Assembly (NCBI GenBank): GCA_037447655.1
Contig: JBBHKE010001727.1
Span: forward strand, 16,792-80,791
DNA: 64,000 nt
Source of the DNA: Zygnema cylindricum
Taxonomy: Eukaryota > Streptophyta > Zygnematophyceae > Zygnematales > Zygnemataceae
Direction of reading: 5' to 3'
Made by a program: the position numbers and the translations under genes. The notes beneath the pieces are model-generated. The model ran no database searches and was not told where the DNA came from. It saw only the letters and a program-made list of their open reading frames with translations. Positions 47,694 through 60,049 of this stretch are shown one piece after another. Each line of letters opens with the position of its first letter. Within the stretch, counting starts at the first letter, position 1.

Positions 47694-48240
47694 CATAGTT
47701 CAAAAGTAGGCGTTTTTATGGTAGGCCTTTGGTAGGTGCACAAAACTTGGCACTAAACTCGCGTAGAGTAGGCATACTGTATGGGTGTGTGCTGTGGACA
47801 CTCTTGTACGAGCGTACGAATCTGACGTATGATCATAGTTCAGCGCACGCCGACGGACGATTTTTTTTAGCGAACTAAAACACGCGGACGTTCAAATTTG
47901 CAGACGTTAATATGACAGATAGTCCTTTCGTAAGTTGTGTTATGGGCTTTTCATGTGATCTTCTTAGATCGCTACTTTGATCAGCGATCGTCCGATCGTC
48001 TGAATCTGACGGTTTAAAAAAGTTTTACCTCAAAACTCACAGAAATTATTTTTTTTGTCCGATTTTTTTTCAAAATTTAGACATGACGTTTAATTCTCTA
48101 TCGATCGATGTGCAACTCAACCCTGTAACTATTTTTTTTCATTTTTCGACCAATACAATATGGGTCTTAAGGGCATATTGTATGTTTTGCATACAATAGG
48201 CATATTGTATGGGCCTACTTTCACCTACTTTTGAACTATG
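47694..48240. mobile_element. hAT-type MITE A, 547 bp, between the tRNA genes
   Basis: CATAGTTCAAAAGTAGG ends with perfect 8-bp duplication CCTAGAAG (47686-47693, 48241-48248). Confidence 0.9.
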
Positions 48241-48399
48241 CCTAGAAGTATGTTAGCCGTTTGTATTCAACTGCTTTTTTCCCGTGGCATGATAGAAAAT
48301 GTTTTGAGAAATTAAATCGTACCCAAAGTGGGTAAATATATGAAATAGTATGTATAGAATTTATGTTTAATATTTTGTTTACAAAGTGTGCTTACCAGC

Positions 48400-48480
48400 G
48401 ATGATATGGCCGAGTTGGTCTAAGGCGCAGGATTAAGGTTCCTGTCCGAAAGGGCGTGGGTTCAAATCCCACTGTCATCA
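48400..48480 (+). tRNA. tRNA-Leu (AAG), copy 2
   Basis: Identical over all 81 nt to the copy at 46804-46884, same orientation, 1596 bp apart. Flanks are largely unrelated. Confidence 0.95.
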
Positions 48481-48489
48481 CATAAGAGT

Positions 48490-49750
48490 GAGTTAAATGT
48501 GAATTTTGCCAACATTTTGACAGCTGTGCATTGGCTTTCTTGTACAGAAACGGACAAAAACCAATTTATAACACTATTCAACGTTCCACCGGATTACGGT
48601 TACGTTTCTCTTCTGATGAACAAAACGACAAAGCATTCCGATTTGCTTGCTATTATCTTTTACTTGATCTTCACTTTTGCCTTTACTCGAATGTGTTTCC
48701 TTTGCTATTTTGTTAATGAATTGTTCCTCTATATGACCTCATCGGTCGATGCCGGTGTTTATTTAAAAGTCATCATATTGAAATTTCTTTAATGTATCGA
48801 CCTTTCACTCATGATTTCATGTTACTATATTTCATCGGTGCTATCTAGAGTAACGACAAAAACAATAGATACACTATTCCCCAACGTCCACATGTAATGA
48901 CGAACGAGAAAGGGCACATTCGACAGTACAACATGCCAAACATGTACATGTACTTTTCTGTTAAAGTACATTTTTACTAACATCAATACCACCGACATCA
49001 TTTTAAATCTCTTTTACTTACTAAGAAAACTAGTCAAGTTAAGGGATTATTTCAAATAATAATAATTTATTTGTCAATCCAATCAAGCAATAGGTTTCTT
49101 ATTCATAGTTCAACTGGGCAAATGACACCATACATAAATAAAGTGTAGAAGTTTCCAAAATGATTGCATAGCAATTTATTTCGATACCTATGGTATTCTC
49201 ATTTATCTTTGTTAAAAATTTCATCAAAACAATGTATATTCGTACCATACAGATCAAATATAATCAAAAGATCTGCTATTCGATGTTGAAATGTTCGACT
49301 TTGGCAGTTTTGGACTGAAGCGATGGTCGATACGCTTTCTCTCACTTCACTCATATTCTCTCCGTCACTTAACTATTTTTCTGGGAACAAAACAAACAAA
49401 TCACCTCCTAGTGAAAGTACAAGGTACAAGTACAAACGCCAGGTACAAGGTACAAGTACAAGTGAACCTAGAACCATTCACAGTAAAAATGGTGTGAAAC
49501 TAAATTTCGTCTGATTCATCAAAAGTATCGACCAAAAAACATCTTCTTCCATTTTATGTGTATATTACTCTATATTAATATTTTATTCCATATTCCAAAA
49601 ATAGAATTAGTGAAAGATATCCAAATGGTTACATGGAAATGTACAAGCTCCTTAACTGACATTACTGGCTCAGTAATCATTGCATTCACACAGTAAACTG
49701 TACGATTTAGCAAAAGAAGTACATTGTTGTGTACCGTTATGGTGTTTACA
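48490..49750. other. no supported gene
   Basis: Only short frames; 49425-49470 has a small AGGTACAAGTACAA repeat. Confidence 0.5.
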
Positions 49751-49763
49751 TTACTAAGCATAC

Positions 49764-49828
49764 AGGATAAATTAAAAAGCACGATGGTAAACCATCTGAG
49801 TTCGGGGGGTACAGAAGGGGTGGCATGT
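49764..49828 (-). mobile_element. non-LTR retrotransposon, 65-bp 3' stub (copy C)
   Basis: AGGATAAATTAAAAAGCACG and GGTAAACCATCTGAGT are the same 3' end as copies A and B. Confidence 0.7.
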
Positions 49829-49956
49829 CTTACTAGTCAGGATCACCAGCAACAACCAAAAGTATAATTTGGTGTATATGCTTAGAGAAAATATAGCAGA
49901 CATACTATTTTGCTTTCTTTGGATCTTTTACTACGACATTCCTTCCACTACAATTA

Positions 49957-50650
49957 GGGTGGACTTCCATAGGCGTCCCAGTAATTGTACGGAAAATTTC
50001 ACTGAAGGGCGTGCCTTCCATTATGTCGCGTCTGTAAACCTGCGTGGCTCATTCTGGTTGGTAACACGTAAGTTAATATTCGATGCTTAAAATCTTGAAA
50101 GAATCTTCGAATGCAATGTCAGAACGCAATATCTGTACGGGCGGAGGTAATATCTGTACCAGCGGAGATAATATCTGTACCAGCGGAGGTAATTAATGAC
50201 TTTTACAGAGGGCATTAAATGTACTACCCAAAATTTCAAAACGCAACGACAAAAAGGCGGCGGCAAACTTTGATGGTGGGAGCGTGACGGGATAATTTCG
50301 GCGGATTTGCAGCCACCCTGGCGGAAGGCACATGGCCCATGCGACGTGTACGCACATGCGCGCGCGCTCATCCTGGATTCTTTTTACCTTTTCCACGCAG
50401 CCTATTTTTACACATTCTGTATTCGAGAACTGTCCTCACTGTGCACAGTCTTAGAAAACTGCAGGGTTGGTAATGTGGCGTCACGGATAAAAAGTGTAAT
50501 TGATTCCGACGGTCCTAATTTACGCCTACAACCTTGGACAATTTTCTGTACTGTTGTTTTCGTTGAAAAAAAAAAAAATCTGTACGAACTTGTACGAAAC
50601 GGTACGGCCGTCAGTAAAAAGCCCCACTTTTCGCTAATGAAAGTCCACCC
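49957..50650. mobile_element. GGGTRRAC-ended element, 694 bp
   Basis: GGGTGGACTTCCAT and ATGAAAGTCCACCC with TTA on both sides. Shares GGCACATGGCC and CCCCACTTTTCG with the 1226-bp copy. Confidence 0.75.
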
Positions 50651-50818
50651 TTATAGACGATTTTGTGAATTTCATGCAAATACAGAAAATATGAGATGCA
50701 GATTCCCAAACTTGGTTCCGGTGAAGACACAGGAACAACACATATGGTTAAAATTCTGGTTAATATAGTGAAACTACAGTGACAATTGAAATCACAATAA
50801 CATTAACATTATGAACAA

Positions 50819-51016
50819 TACACCATGCATCACTATTAGTGTTGATGCTTTTTTTGCCGCTTAAAATGTCTTTTCTTCGTACACGCTTGCCAGATTACGA
50901 ATCTGATGGTTGCGATTGAAAGCCAAGATTCTCGCCTTAACATTGGCAGTTTGTGTACGGAGAAAAGAAGTTTTAAGTGGCGAAAAAATTATTAATACTC
51001 ATAGCGATACAGTGTA
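50819..51016. mobile_element. TA-MITE, 198 bp
   Basis: TACACCATGCATCACTATTAG and ATAGCGATACAGTGTA, with inner GTACGGAGAAAAGA. Confidence 0.75.
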
Positions 51017-51029
51017 CTGCAATCCTTTC

Positions 51030-52310
51030 CTTACAGCAACAATAACAGTGAATAAGAATAACAAAAAACAATAACAAAGAAGAATAACAGTGAACACTGC
51101 AGTTACAGTTACAGCTACAGCTAGAAACAGACATTGAAACATTGCAATTTCTTTAACATTGCTGCATCCCTAAGTACCAAGTAGAATAACCGTTATGATT
51201 AGTTTTACAACTGCAGCTTCACACTACCATCACCGACTGTCATTGTCACAGTTACAGTAACAGTTAGCAGTAACAGCCACAATTCCAGCCACAACTGTAC
51301 AGTAACTATGCAGTGGCAGTTAACAGTCACAGTACTAATACAGAAACAGTTACAGTTACAGCAAAAACTTCAATTCCAGCTGAAGCTATTGGTGCAGTTG
51401 CTGTTAACAGTTTCAGTTACAGCAAACTACAGTTGCCGCTCCAGTCATTAGATACAGTTACAACGACACCTGCTACAGCAACAGTTACAGTTGCAAGCTA
51501 CAGCTATGGCTGCAAGTACTGTAGCAGTTGCTGTGAAAGCCAGATTGCCTAACACTATTTCCACTAATAACACTATTTTTTTTGGCCACAAGTAAAAAAA
51601 TAGTGTTAATAGAACTATTTAAAATACTGGAGTACAATCCACCATGTCTTCCTACTCTACATTTGCATTCTACATTAAGATTCCAAAACTACACCAGTAA
51701 TACCTTTACAGTAATAGCGAAAGGCATTGCACAGCTGCGGGTAAACTAATTTGCTACTTAATGCAGCAACTACAAATGCAGCTAAACTACAGCTACAATT
51801 ACATCTAAGTTGTAGTTACAACTAAGCTACAGTTACAGCTAAGCTGTAGTTGCAGCTCCAGTTACAGCTACGCTACAGTTACAGTTACAGCTAAGCTACA
51901 GTTAAGTAAAGTTACAGCTAAAGACACAGCTAAAGTCACAGCTACAGTTACAAGGTTACAGCTACAGTTACGGTTACCGCTACAGTTTAAGGCTGCATTT
52001 ACAGTTACAGTTACAACTACAGTATATCAATTGCAGTTACAGTTACAGCCATAGCCACAGTTACAGTTACAAAGTTACAGCTCCGGTTTACAGTTGCAGC
52101 TAAAACTAAAGCTCAAGATAATGCTGCAGTTGGAATCACAAAGGCAATTACAACTTTAGCTAGTCCCCAGCTGCAGTCTAGCCCAGTTAACAGTTCCAGT
52201 TCCTTGTACATTTTCAGCTCCAGTTCTAGTTCCTGATACTCTTTCAGTTCCAGTTCCAGTTACATTGTCAGTTCTAGTTTCAGTAACGTTTTCAGTTGCG
52301 TTTTATTTTA
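51030..52310. repeat. (GTTACA/GCTACA)n degenerate hexamer array, about 1.3 kb
   Basis: Sequence built almost entirely from CAGTTACAGCTA-type words, grading into TTCCAGTTC words after 52190. Interrupted at about 51550-51700. The Val/Thr/Ala frame at 51313-51552 is a repeat translation. Confidence 0.9.
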
Positions 52311-52329
52311 CCACTCTAAATCTCCAACT

Positions 52330-53200
52330 GCGACATAACAAATAGGTCAAACCTAAAAAAAGGGAAAAAGGTGACACGCAACATTTATAGAAAAACTGAC
52401 TAAGGGACAAATAATTGACAAGGACAAAAAAACCACAACCTCGCTAAATTGACAACAACAGTTTTCTAAAACCGACCACTGTACCTTTGCTAAATCTTAC
52501 TTCATTCGGAGATAATTTTCAGTTACTCCCAGCGGATTCAGTTTCACCACAAAAAATCACTTTTACAGAAATTTTGAATCAGAAAAAGAGAAAATACTTC
52601 CCAGACATTACTGTAAGAACAAAAACAAAAGACAAAAGATAGAAAAATAAAAAAATAGAGAAGATTAATCTTTCAGTGTACTTTGAATGACACCGTAAGT
52701 TACAAAATTACAGTTTCATTTAAAAAAAAGGGGGGGGGAGGGGAGAGGGAAGGAAGACAGAAAGAAAGAAAGAAACTTTGTAAAAGAAAATGTGTTTTAT
52801 CCTTTACCTCCTAAAAAGTCAAACTACAGTCAAACTAAAAGTCAAATTAAGTCAAAGTATTTCACTCCAATTCCTGTCCCCACCTCTCTCTCCAAACCCT
52901 AAAATTTTATCCATTTTGCAAATATGAAATTTTAGGTTTTATCAAAATCCACATAATAGGCTTACTCTCCTTCCCTCCCTCTCCCTCCTCTCACTCCCTC
53001 CTTTACCTCTCCCTCTCCCTCTCTCTCGCCCTCCTTATTTGTTCTCTAAATCCACACTAATTCCTGTGACTAAATGCACCGCCTTTTCTAAAACTCACGC
53101 CTAAAAAAAAAAAATTAGCAAAAGACAAGAAACCCTAAAAAACAAAAAAAAAAAGAACAAAAGAAAGTAAAAAGCACAGAAAAGACGATTTTGTGCCAAT
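52330..53200. other. no supported gene; low-complexity patches
   Basis: Contains poly-G/GAAA (52725-52775) and CT-rich (52970-53035) tracts; nothing coding is supported. Confidence 0.5.
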
Positions 53201-53204
53201 AGTA

Positions 53205-53570
53205 ATTATCCAAAGTGTCCTACCTCTACCCCCTCCCCCTCCCTCCCTCTCCCTCTCCCTCTTCCTCTCTATCTCACCCTTCTCACCCTCCGTCTCTCTC
53301 TCTCTCCTCTCCCCAATCCTTTCCCCTCTCCTCCTCCCACTCCCACTTTCTCTCCCCCTCCTCCTCCTCCTCCCTCTCTTCCTCTCTCTATTCCTATCTC
53401 TGCTCCTCCAACCCTCTCTCCCCCCCCCCCCGCCGCCTCTTCCTTCCTCCTCATCCTTCCCCCTCATTCTTCCCCCTCTCCCTCTCTCTCTCTCTCGCTT
53501 TCTCTCTCTTGCCCTCCAACCCTAAAAACTTCATCCCCTCTCTCCCCTCCCCTCCCCCCCCCCCCAAAAA
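53205..53570. repeat. polypyrimidine tract 3' of the Sel1 gene
   Basis: CCCTCTCC/CTCCTC units over about 360 bp. Ser/Leu/Pro and Arg/Glu/Gly frames over it are artefacts. Confidence 0.9.
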
Positions 53571-54343
53571 AAACACATTTCACCTTCCCTCCCCCTCCCC
53601 CCTCCCCCCTTATTTACGCCGGCACAATCTCCCCGTTTGTCGTTTTCCCCGTCCAATCCCAACGACTTCATCGCCTCCGCCGTCCTATCCACGTCACCCG
53701 CCACCAGATCTACCTCCCCCTCCTCGTGCGCCCTCGCCAGCTCCGCTACCGCCAAATCGTACCCCTGCGCCGCCGACTGCCCCAACAACTCCTCCCCTTT
53801 TTCTTTGTCCTGCGTGATTCCCCGTCCGTACTTGTACATCAGTCCCATATTGTACTGTCCTCCGGGATCGCCCTGATTGGCCGACCGCTCGAACCACTCG
53901 TGCGCGACAATAAATTCCTGCGCCAGGTGGTACATGACGCCAAGATTGCACTGCGCCTCGGGATGTCCGTTTTCGGCCGCGACGCGGAACCATTTAACGC
54001 TGAGCGTCAGATCTTTGGGTACGCCTTCGCCCGATTCGTACGCCAAACCTAACGCGTTCTGCGCCTCGGAATTGTTCTGATTGGCCGCTTTCAAAAACCA
54101 CTCCGCCGCCTTTTCTAAATCTTTGGGAACTCCGTCGCCGTCGCGAAAACACATGCCGAGTTCGGTTTGGGCGGCGGATAAGCCCTGGTCGGCGGAAAGT
54201 CTTAAATACTTAAGGCCCTTTTCCATGTCCTCGTCGACGCCCTCGCCGGCTAAATAGTAGCCGCCCAGGCGGAGCTGCGCGTTGGCGTCACCGGATTCGG
54301 CGGCTTCCGTCAACTTTAGGATCACTTTGGCGGAGGGAGCCAT
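53531..54343 (-). CDS. Sel1-like repeat (SLR) protein
   Basis: Intronless, up to 270 residues, starting ATGGCTCCCTCCGCC at 54343. SLR proteins are alpha-solenoids of about 36-residue TPR-like hairpins that act as adaptors. Five repeats are readable from about residue 16 to 200: AQLRLGGYYLAGEGVDEDME, AQTELGMCFRDGDGVPKDLE, AQNALGLAYESGEGVPKDLT, AQCNLGVMYHLA and GQYNMGLMYKYGRGITQDKE, each with the A-x-x-x-LG and G-x-G-V signatures. No signal peptide or membrane segment. The last 25 residues (GGGGRGREGEMC...) come from the adjacent polypyrimidine tract; a TAA exists one base out of frame at about 53608, so the natural C-terminus may be near residue 245. Substrate or partner unknown. Confidence 0.85.
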   Translation of the reverse strand: MAPSAKVILKLTEAAESGDANAQLRLGGYYLAGEGVDEDMEKGLKYLRLSADQGLSAAQTELGMCFRDGDGVPKDLEKAAEWFLKAANQNNSEAQNALGLAYESGEGVPKDLTLSVKWFRVAAENGHPEAQCNLGVMYHLAQEFIVAHEWFERSANQGDPGGQYNMGLMYKYGRGITQDKEKGEELLGQSAAQGYDLAVAELARAHEEGEVDLVAGDVDRTAEAMKSLGLDGENDKRGDCAGVNKGGGGRGREGEMCFFWGGGEGRGERG

Positions 54344-54369
54344 GATGGGGTATAATGGGGGTATAAAGG

Positions 54370-54445
54370 GGGGGGGGGGGGGGGGGGGAAGGGGGGGGGG
54401 GGAAGGGGATGGGGTGTGAAGGAGGGGGGAGGAAGAGGGAAGGGA

Positions 54446-54476
<31 letters not shown>

Positions 54477-54500
54477 AGGGAGGAGGAGGGGGGGAAGGGA
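54370..54500. repeat. poly-G tracts upstream of the Sel1 gene
   Basis: Two long G runs, about 20-30 nt each, within 150 bp of the ATG. Could form G-quadruplex; the lengths are uncertain. Confidence 0.85.
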
Positions 54501-54879
54501 AAATGTAACCAAATGGGTTTTAAAAAAAAAAAAAAAAAAAAATGGGTATTAAAAAAAAAAGTAGGTTGAGTGGTTTAACATAAAAAAGGTCCTTAAAAAA
54601 ATACTAAATCTAGTTAAGGATGGAAAAACTGGCTTCTTATTGGTTAAGGGCCATCCCACACGTGCGAAACTTTAAAACTAAACATCTTTCCGTACCACCA
54701 GTCCCCTCAACCTCAACTTTTTTTTTTTTAAAGTAGCCTTTTAAGGGTTTTTTTTTTTGTCGTTTTGCGTATTTTTGGTATCTGATGGGCAGTTGGGGAG
54801 AAGCCCCTGCCACAAAATAACAAAAAAAAAGAGGTCAAAATAACAAAGGGTGGTTAAGTGAAGGAAGAAAGGAGTTTGT

Positions 54880-55022
54880 TTGGAGAGAAGGGAGGGGGCG
54901 AGAGAGAGAGGGAGAGAGAGTGAGAGAGGGAGAGAGAGAGGGAGAGAGAGAGGGAGAGGAGAGGAGAGGAGAGGAGAGGAGTGGAGTGGAGAGGAGGGCG
55001 GGAGGGAGGGAGAGAGTGAGGT
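54880..55022. repeat. (GA)n-rich tract
   Basis: GAGAGG and GGGAGA units; the Arg/Glu frame over it is not a gene. Confidence 0.85.
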
Positions 55023-55145
55023 GAGGAGATTCTTAGGTTTTGTTTTTGGTGGCGTATTAAATTTCGTCCTCTGGAGGGAAGAAAGGTGTCAGAAAAGTTT
55101 CAGTTTTGGAGTTTCGCACAAAATATAGTGTTGATAAGAATAAGT

Positions 55146-55440
55146 ACACCGCCGAACCTGATTTTTGGTACGGATCAATTACCGGTACGGAATTTGTAGT
55201 GGTACGGATTTATTTGTGGTACGAATTTTTAGTGGTACGGATTTATTTTGTGGTACGGAATTATTATTTTTAATGTGAAAGTGAAATTAAAGTACGCAAT
55301 ACTAATTTAGTGAGATTATCGTGGTAGATTGTAGTCCATTTAATATGTCAATACTATTTTATTTATTTTATATATTTTATTTATTATAATAAGTTGTCAC
55401 TGAATTAGGATTTCTTAACCCTAATAACGGCGTCAGTGTA
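55146..55440. mobile_element. possible TA-MITE with GTGGTACGGA tandem core
   Basis: TACACCGCCG near the left, CTAATAACGGCGTCAGTGTA at the right. Four to five GTGGTACGGATTTAT units lie between. Confidence 0.4.
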
Positions 55441-56416
55441 CGGAATAAGCTACAGTACTGTACTTTTATTTACTAGTGTACTTTTTGTGTTCGTGTGAAG
55501 TACAAATTCGTACTTACAGGTCTGTACGTACTGAGTCCCGGCTGTTTTTTGTTTTTTTAGTGGTACGGACAGTACGGAAGGTGGTTGGCCGTTTGGATTT
55601 TTTTTTCTCGGAATTTACAAACTCGATCGCAAAAAGTTAAACTTGTTTTTTGTCTTTTTGGGTTGCAGGTTTCAGGTTTAGGATTAGGGTTCAAGTTTTT
55701 AGGTCATCGTTCACACGTGCGAAAATAAAGGAGACGCTATATCTGGTTTAATGTATTATTTTTTTGGGACAATACGCGGTACTGTACTATAGTACGAACA
55801 AACCAGATATAGCGATTCCTTCTTTTTTGGCAGGTAGTGAAATTTTGAAATATGGTTTATAGGTTTCGGTTAGGGTTAAGGAGAAACATCCACGTAGGCC
55901 AAAAAATATGACCAGTTTCAGGATAGTTGTCCGTACATGTACGTATATATTCGTACATTTTCATACGAATGACAGCTCACAGGTGCGAAAAATTGCAAAA
56001 CTCAGTTTGGAAATTTGCGAAGAAAAGACAAAACGTGAAAGATTTCATCGGGCTTAACGTAAATGCTTACGCAATGCATTTAATTTCACGCGCGTCGCTT
56101 AAAACGTTTTTTCCAGTACAGTATTTCCGTATTCTCGTTTTTTTGTCCCACGCTATTTCGAGTTTCATGTGACATCACTAGTAAAAAATGTCGGCAGCGT
56201 GGTTTTAGACATATGTTCGCGGGATTTTTGTCGTATTACAAATTACGCTGTTTTTTTTGCGCCGCCCCGGTAATGTACTTCTAACACGTACGAACAGTGC
56301 GACTTTTACTGGTATTATTAATGTACGAATAATAAAAATTTAAAATTCTTAAAGTACTCCACTGTACTTCGGCGTCATGCGCTTGAAATTGCTCATATAG
56401 AATCTTAGCCATACAT

Positions 56417-56626
56417 TACATCGTGAATCGCTATTAGTGTTAAAGTTATTTTCATCTCGTTAAACATCATTAATCCGTACACGCATGCCGGTTTTCAGAT
56501 CTGACGGTTTCGATTGAAAGATTAGATTCTCAGCTTCCGATTGACGGTCTTAGATTAAAAGTCGGACGATAGTGTACGGAGAAAAGATGTTTTAAGTGGC
56601 GAAAAAATTATCAACACTAATAGGTA
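56417..56626. mobile_element. TA-MITE, right end truncated
   Basis: TACATCGTGAATCGCTATTAG start, inner GTACGGAGAAAAGATG, stops after AACACTAATAG. Confidence 0.65.
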
Positions 56627-56877
56627 TTACAATTGACACTATCCTAGTTTTTATCAAAATTACCGTACTATAAGATTTTGGCAGGATACGGTGCGCGTAT
56701 TTATTATATTCTCGTACTTTACTGTTTCGCATATGGTACGAACGACAGAACAAAAAAATCTTCCGCTGATTTTTTGTCTTCTTTTGCAGCCTTATCCATC
56801 CAAGCCGCGTATCCTGGTTTAATATGCTCCAAAAAACTGTACGGAAAGGATTTGGTTTCTGAATTGGCTATCTGATA

Positions 56878-57465
56878 CATAGTTCAAAAGTAAGGCGTTT
56901 TTATGGTAGGCCTTTGGTAGGCGCACAAAGCTTGGCACAAAACTCGGGCAACGTAGGCATACTGTATGTGTGTGTGCTGTGCACACCCCTGTACGAGCGT
57001 ACGAATCTGACGTATGCTCATAGTACAGCGCACGCCGCCGAACGAAATTTTTTAGCGAACTGACACGGCGTAGGATGACATTGCGCCGGAAAAAAAACCG
57101 GGAAAAAAAAAAAAAAACCCGCGGACGAATCTGACGATAGTCCAGTCGTAAGTTGTGTTATGGGCTTTTCATGTGATCTTCTTAGATCGTTACTTTCATC
57201 AACGACCGTCAGATCGTCCAAATCTGACGGTTTAATTAAAAAGTCGATCAAAACTCACAGAAAAAGATTTTAATGTCCGTTTTTTTTTTCAAATTTAGAC
57301 ATGACGTTTAATTCTCTATCGAACCATGTGCAACTCAACCCTGTTACTATTTTATTTCATTTTGCGGCCAATACAATATGGGTCTTAACTCTTAAGGTAG
57401 TATTGTAAAATTTACGTACAATAGGCATATTGCATGGGTGTACTGTCACCTACTTTTGAACTATG
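56878..57465. mobile_element. hAT-type MITE A, 588 bp
   Basis: CATAGTTCAAAAGTAAGG and CCTACTTTTGAACTATG, flanked by ATCTGATA / GTCTGATA (8 bp, one change). Confidence 0.85.
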
Positions 57466-58486
57466 GTCTGATAGGCTACTAATACTTTTGTCGCATATGA
57501 TTTTGTCCCATAGACCTTTGCCGTTTTTATTTCCCAGTAAAAGTAGCTGAATTTTGTCGTATATTAAAAGTTAGAAACACCGTGGACCTTTTTACCCTTA
57601 ATTATTTGTCTTTTGCTAAATATAGTGCGAAGTTTTTTTTTGAAGATTTCACCTAGATCGTGTAAATATAGATTTAGATATTCGTACACAAAGTGTACGG
57701 TTCTGTACAAAATTACAAAACTGCATACCTCCATTTAAATGTTTTTTGTACATTTGAGCTCGATTTTCTACCTACAAATTGTTACGGCGTAAGCATTTTC
57801 GTAAACGCCAAATCTTTCGTATCCTATTATTTTTTGTTTTTTTTGCATCCACATATTAGGGCAAATGTCCATTTAAGCGGATAACCCTTGGTTAAGTTTG
57901 ATTATTCAAATAACACAATCCTATTGGTTATATTTTTTTGTTCGCGAGGGGGAAAGTGCGCGCGGATTTGTTAAATTATTAGGGTTAAGGAAGGGCTCTC
58001 CGTACAATGGACAGTTAACCTCGCAGTTCGGAAATGCTTTTTTTTAATTTGTAGTTAACTCGCATTCCACTTTGACCACAGTTAAGTTTATGATCTACTT
58101 TGATCACATTTAATAGGTTAGAGAAATCGAGTGTAAACCCTAATACAGGCTGATCAGTGATCACAATACGTGGATCTGTAATATGATTTTTTTACGTCTG
58201 TTTTAAAATTTACGATTGAGATTCGCAGTAAAACAATGAACGGCTGCGATTCAGCTATTTGTCTGAACCATCGGTCTGAACGTAAAAAAAAAAAAAAAAA
58301 AACGCAAAATCGAAACAAAAAGAGTTTTCGGAAGGTATGAAGTTGCTCACTGCATGTGGCGACAGTCCTGCCAATGGGAGATTGCCAGCTGGTCAGTGAG
58401 TGTAAATCTCTGCAAAAGGCCATTAGGTCCATTTCTCCGATTTGTCGGGCGGCTGACAGCCAGGACCAGCGTGCAGTTTCGTACAG

Positions 58487-58991
58487 TACACCGCGAATCG
58501 TAATTAGAGTAAATTACTCTAATTCGGTCGCTCGAAATTTTGACTCTATCACATCAAATAGAGTAAATGATTCTAATTTTTTCATTATACTATTTAAGGT
58601 AAGGTTTAATTAGCGTTTTTAATTCTAATATATGTTCATTTTAAATAGTGTGGAGTAAGGACGACGTCCGACCGTGCAAAATTGTACTTTCATAAGTAAA
58701 AAAGTACAAATAATGATTTAATGCAGGCCATTATGATGTAACTGCGTTTTAACAAACCGCGTAGTGCAAACGTCATAGTGACGATAAACTGTACGTTTTG
58801 TCAGATGCTGTACGAATACCTTATTTACAGTAGAGGATATTAGCTTGCCAAATTAGAGTACACCGCATAAATTAGAGTAAATTCCTTTTTGAAACAGTTC
58901 TATCACATAAATTAGAGTAAATTACTCTAATTATTTTTTTCTCTTTTTTTACTCTAATTTTTTCATTATTCTAATTACGATGCGCGGTGTA
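58487..58991. mobile_element. TA-MITE of the ATTAGAGTAA subtype, 505 bp
   Basis: TACACCGCGAATCGTAATTAG and CTAATTACGATGCGCGGTGTA. A second left-end-like TACACCGCATAAATTAGAG lies inside at about 58859, so one copy may sit in another. Confidence 0.75.
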
Positions 58992-59791
58992 CTGCAAAAT
59001 TAAAGTACAAATCCTGGAAAGTACTTCCTCTTGGAAACCCTAAAATGAAGATTTAAATTCTCCAGTACATTTTGACACTGTCTAGCCTGAAGGCACGTGG
59101 CCTATAACGAATCCATAGATCTGACGGTCTTCATTTGTCATCCATTAATTATCTAAAGATACGAAGTGATCTCAGCCGTCCCAGTTTTGCGCCGCCTGTT
59201 CGCTACCGTAGAATCCGCGATTCAGTCAATATATCATTATTTTAGAACAAGTACTATGACGACTGTAATGTATTACGAAATTTTTACTATTTCTCTTTAA
59301 TCAAAAATGTCATGCCATGCCCTCCTGAAATTAAAAGCAGAATCTCTTACCGTACGAAAGTACAACACAGCGGACAAATTTACCACGTGGATTGCGCTTT
59401 GTCAGAGCACGAGTTGCCTGAAAAACGGCTCAGGTTCGACAGCCGCGCATTCAAACCCTAAGAATTTCAGCGATGATTACAGCCGTCCGATCGCCGTTTT
59501 CACGATCTGTAAAATCTGACGCATGCTCGACTGTTAAATGTTTGCTGGACTGTTTTCGCTTTGTTTAAGTGCGAGAGCAGTCCCGTACTTTTAATTTTAT
59601 CGTGCGAAATAGTAAACCCATACAAGTTTTATATAATCCGTTTCGTATACACAAAATGCGCGTATTGTAAACCGTTGCTGTAAAACTAGGGAGAGCAGTA
59701 AAGCACTAATGTTATTTACGGGACAGCAAACTGGGAATCACATGAACAGAATTAGGGTTTAATTAGTCACAGCGAATACGTGCTAGTTAAG

Positions 59792-60004
59792 TACACCGTG
59801 AATCACTATTAGTGTGAAAAAAATTCGCCACTTAAAACATCTTTTCCCCGTACACACTTGCCCGATTGTAGATCTGACGGTTGCGATTGAAAGATAAGAT
59901 TCTCAGCTTCCGATTGGCGGTCTCAAATTGAGAATCGGGTGTACGGAGAAATGATGTTTTAAGTGGCCGAAAAATTATTAACCCTAATAGCGATTCAAGG
60001 TGTA
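59792..60004. mobile_element. TA-MITE, 213 bp (first of a tandem pair)
   Basis: TACACCGTGAATCACTATTAG and CTAATAGCGATTCAAGGTGTA. Confidence 0.8.
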
Positions 60005-60049
60005 CATGCAGCTTTTTAAGTTTTGCTGGCTTTTTGAAGATCGGTCAGG

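Noticed and set aside
51313-51552. Val/Thr/Ala-rich protein
   Set aside because: Repeat translation of GTTACA-type words.
53193-53817. Ser/Pro-rich frames on the plus strand over the Sel1 gene
   Set aside because: Antisense to a clear Sel1-repeat frame and driven by the CT tract.
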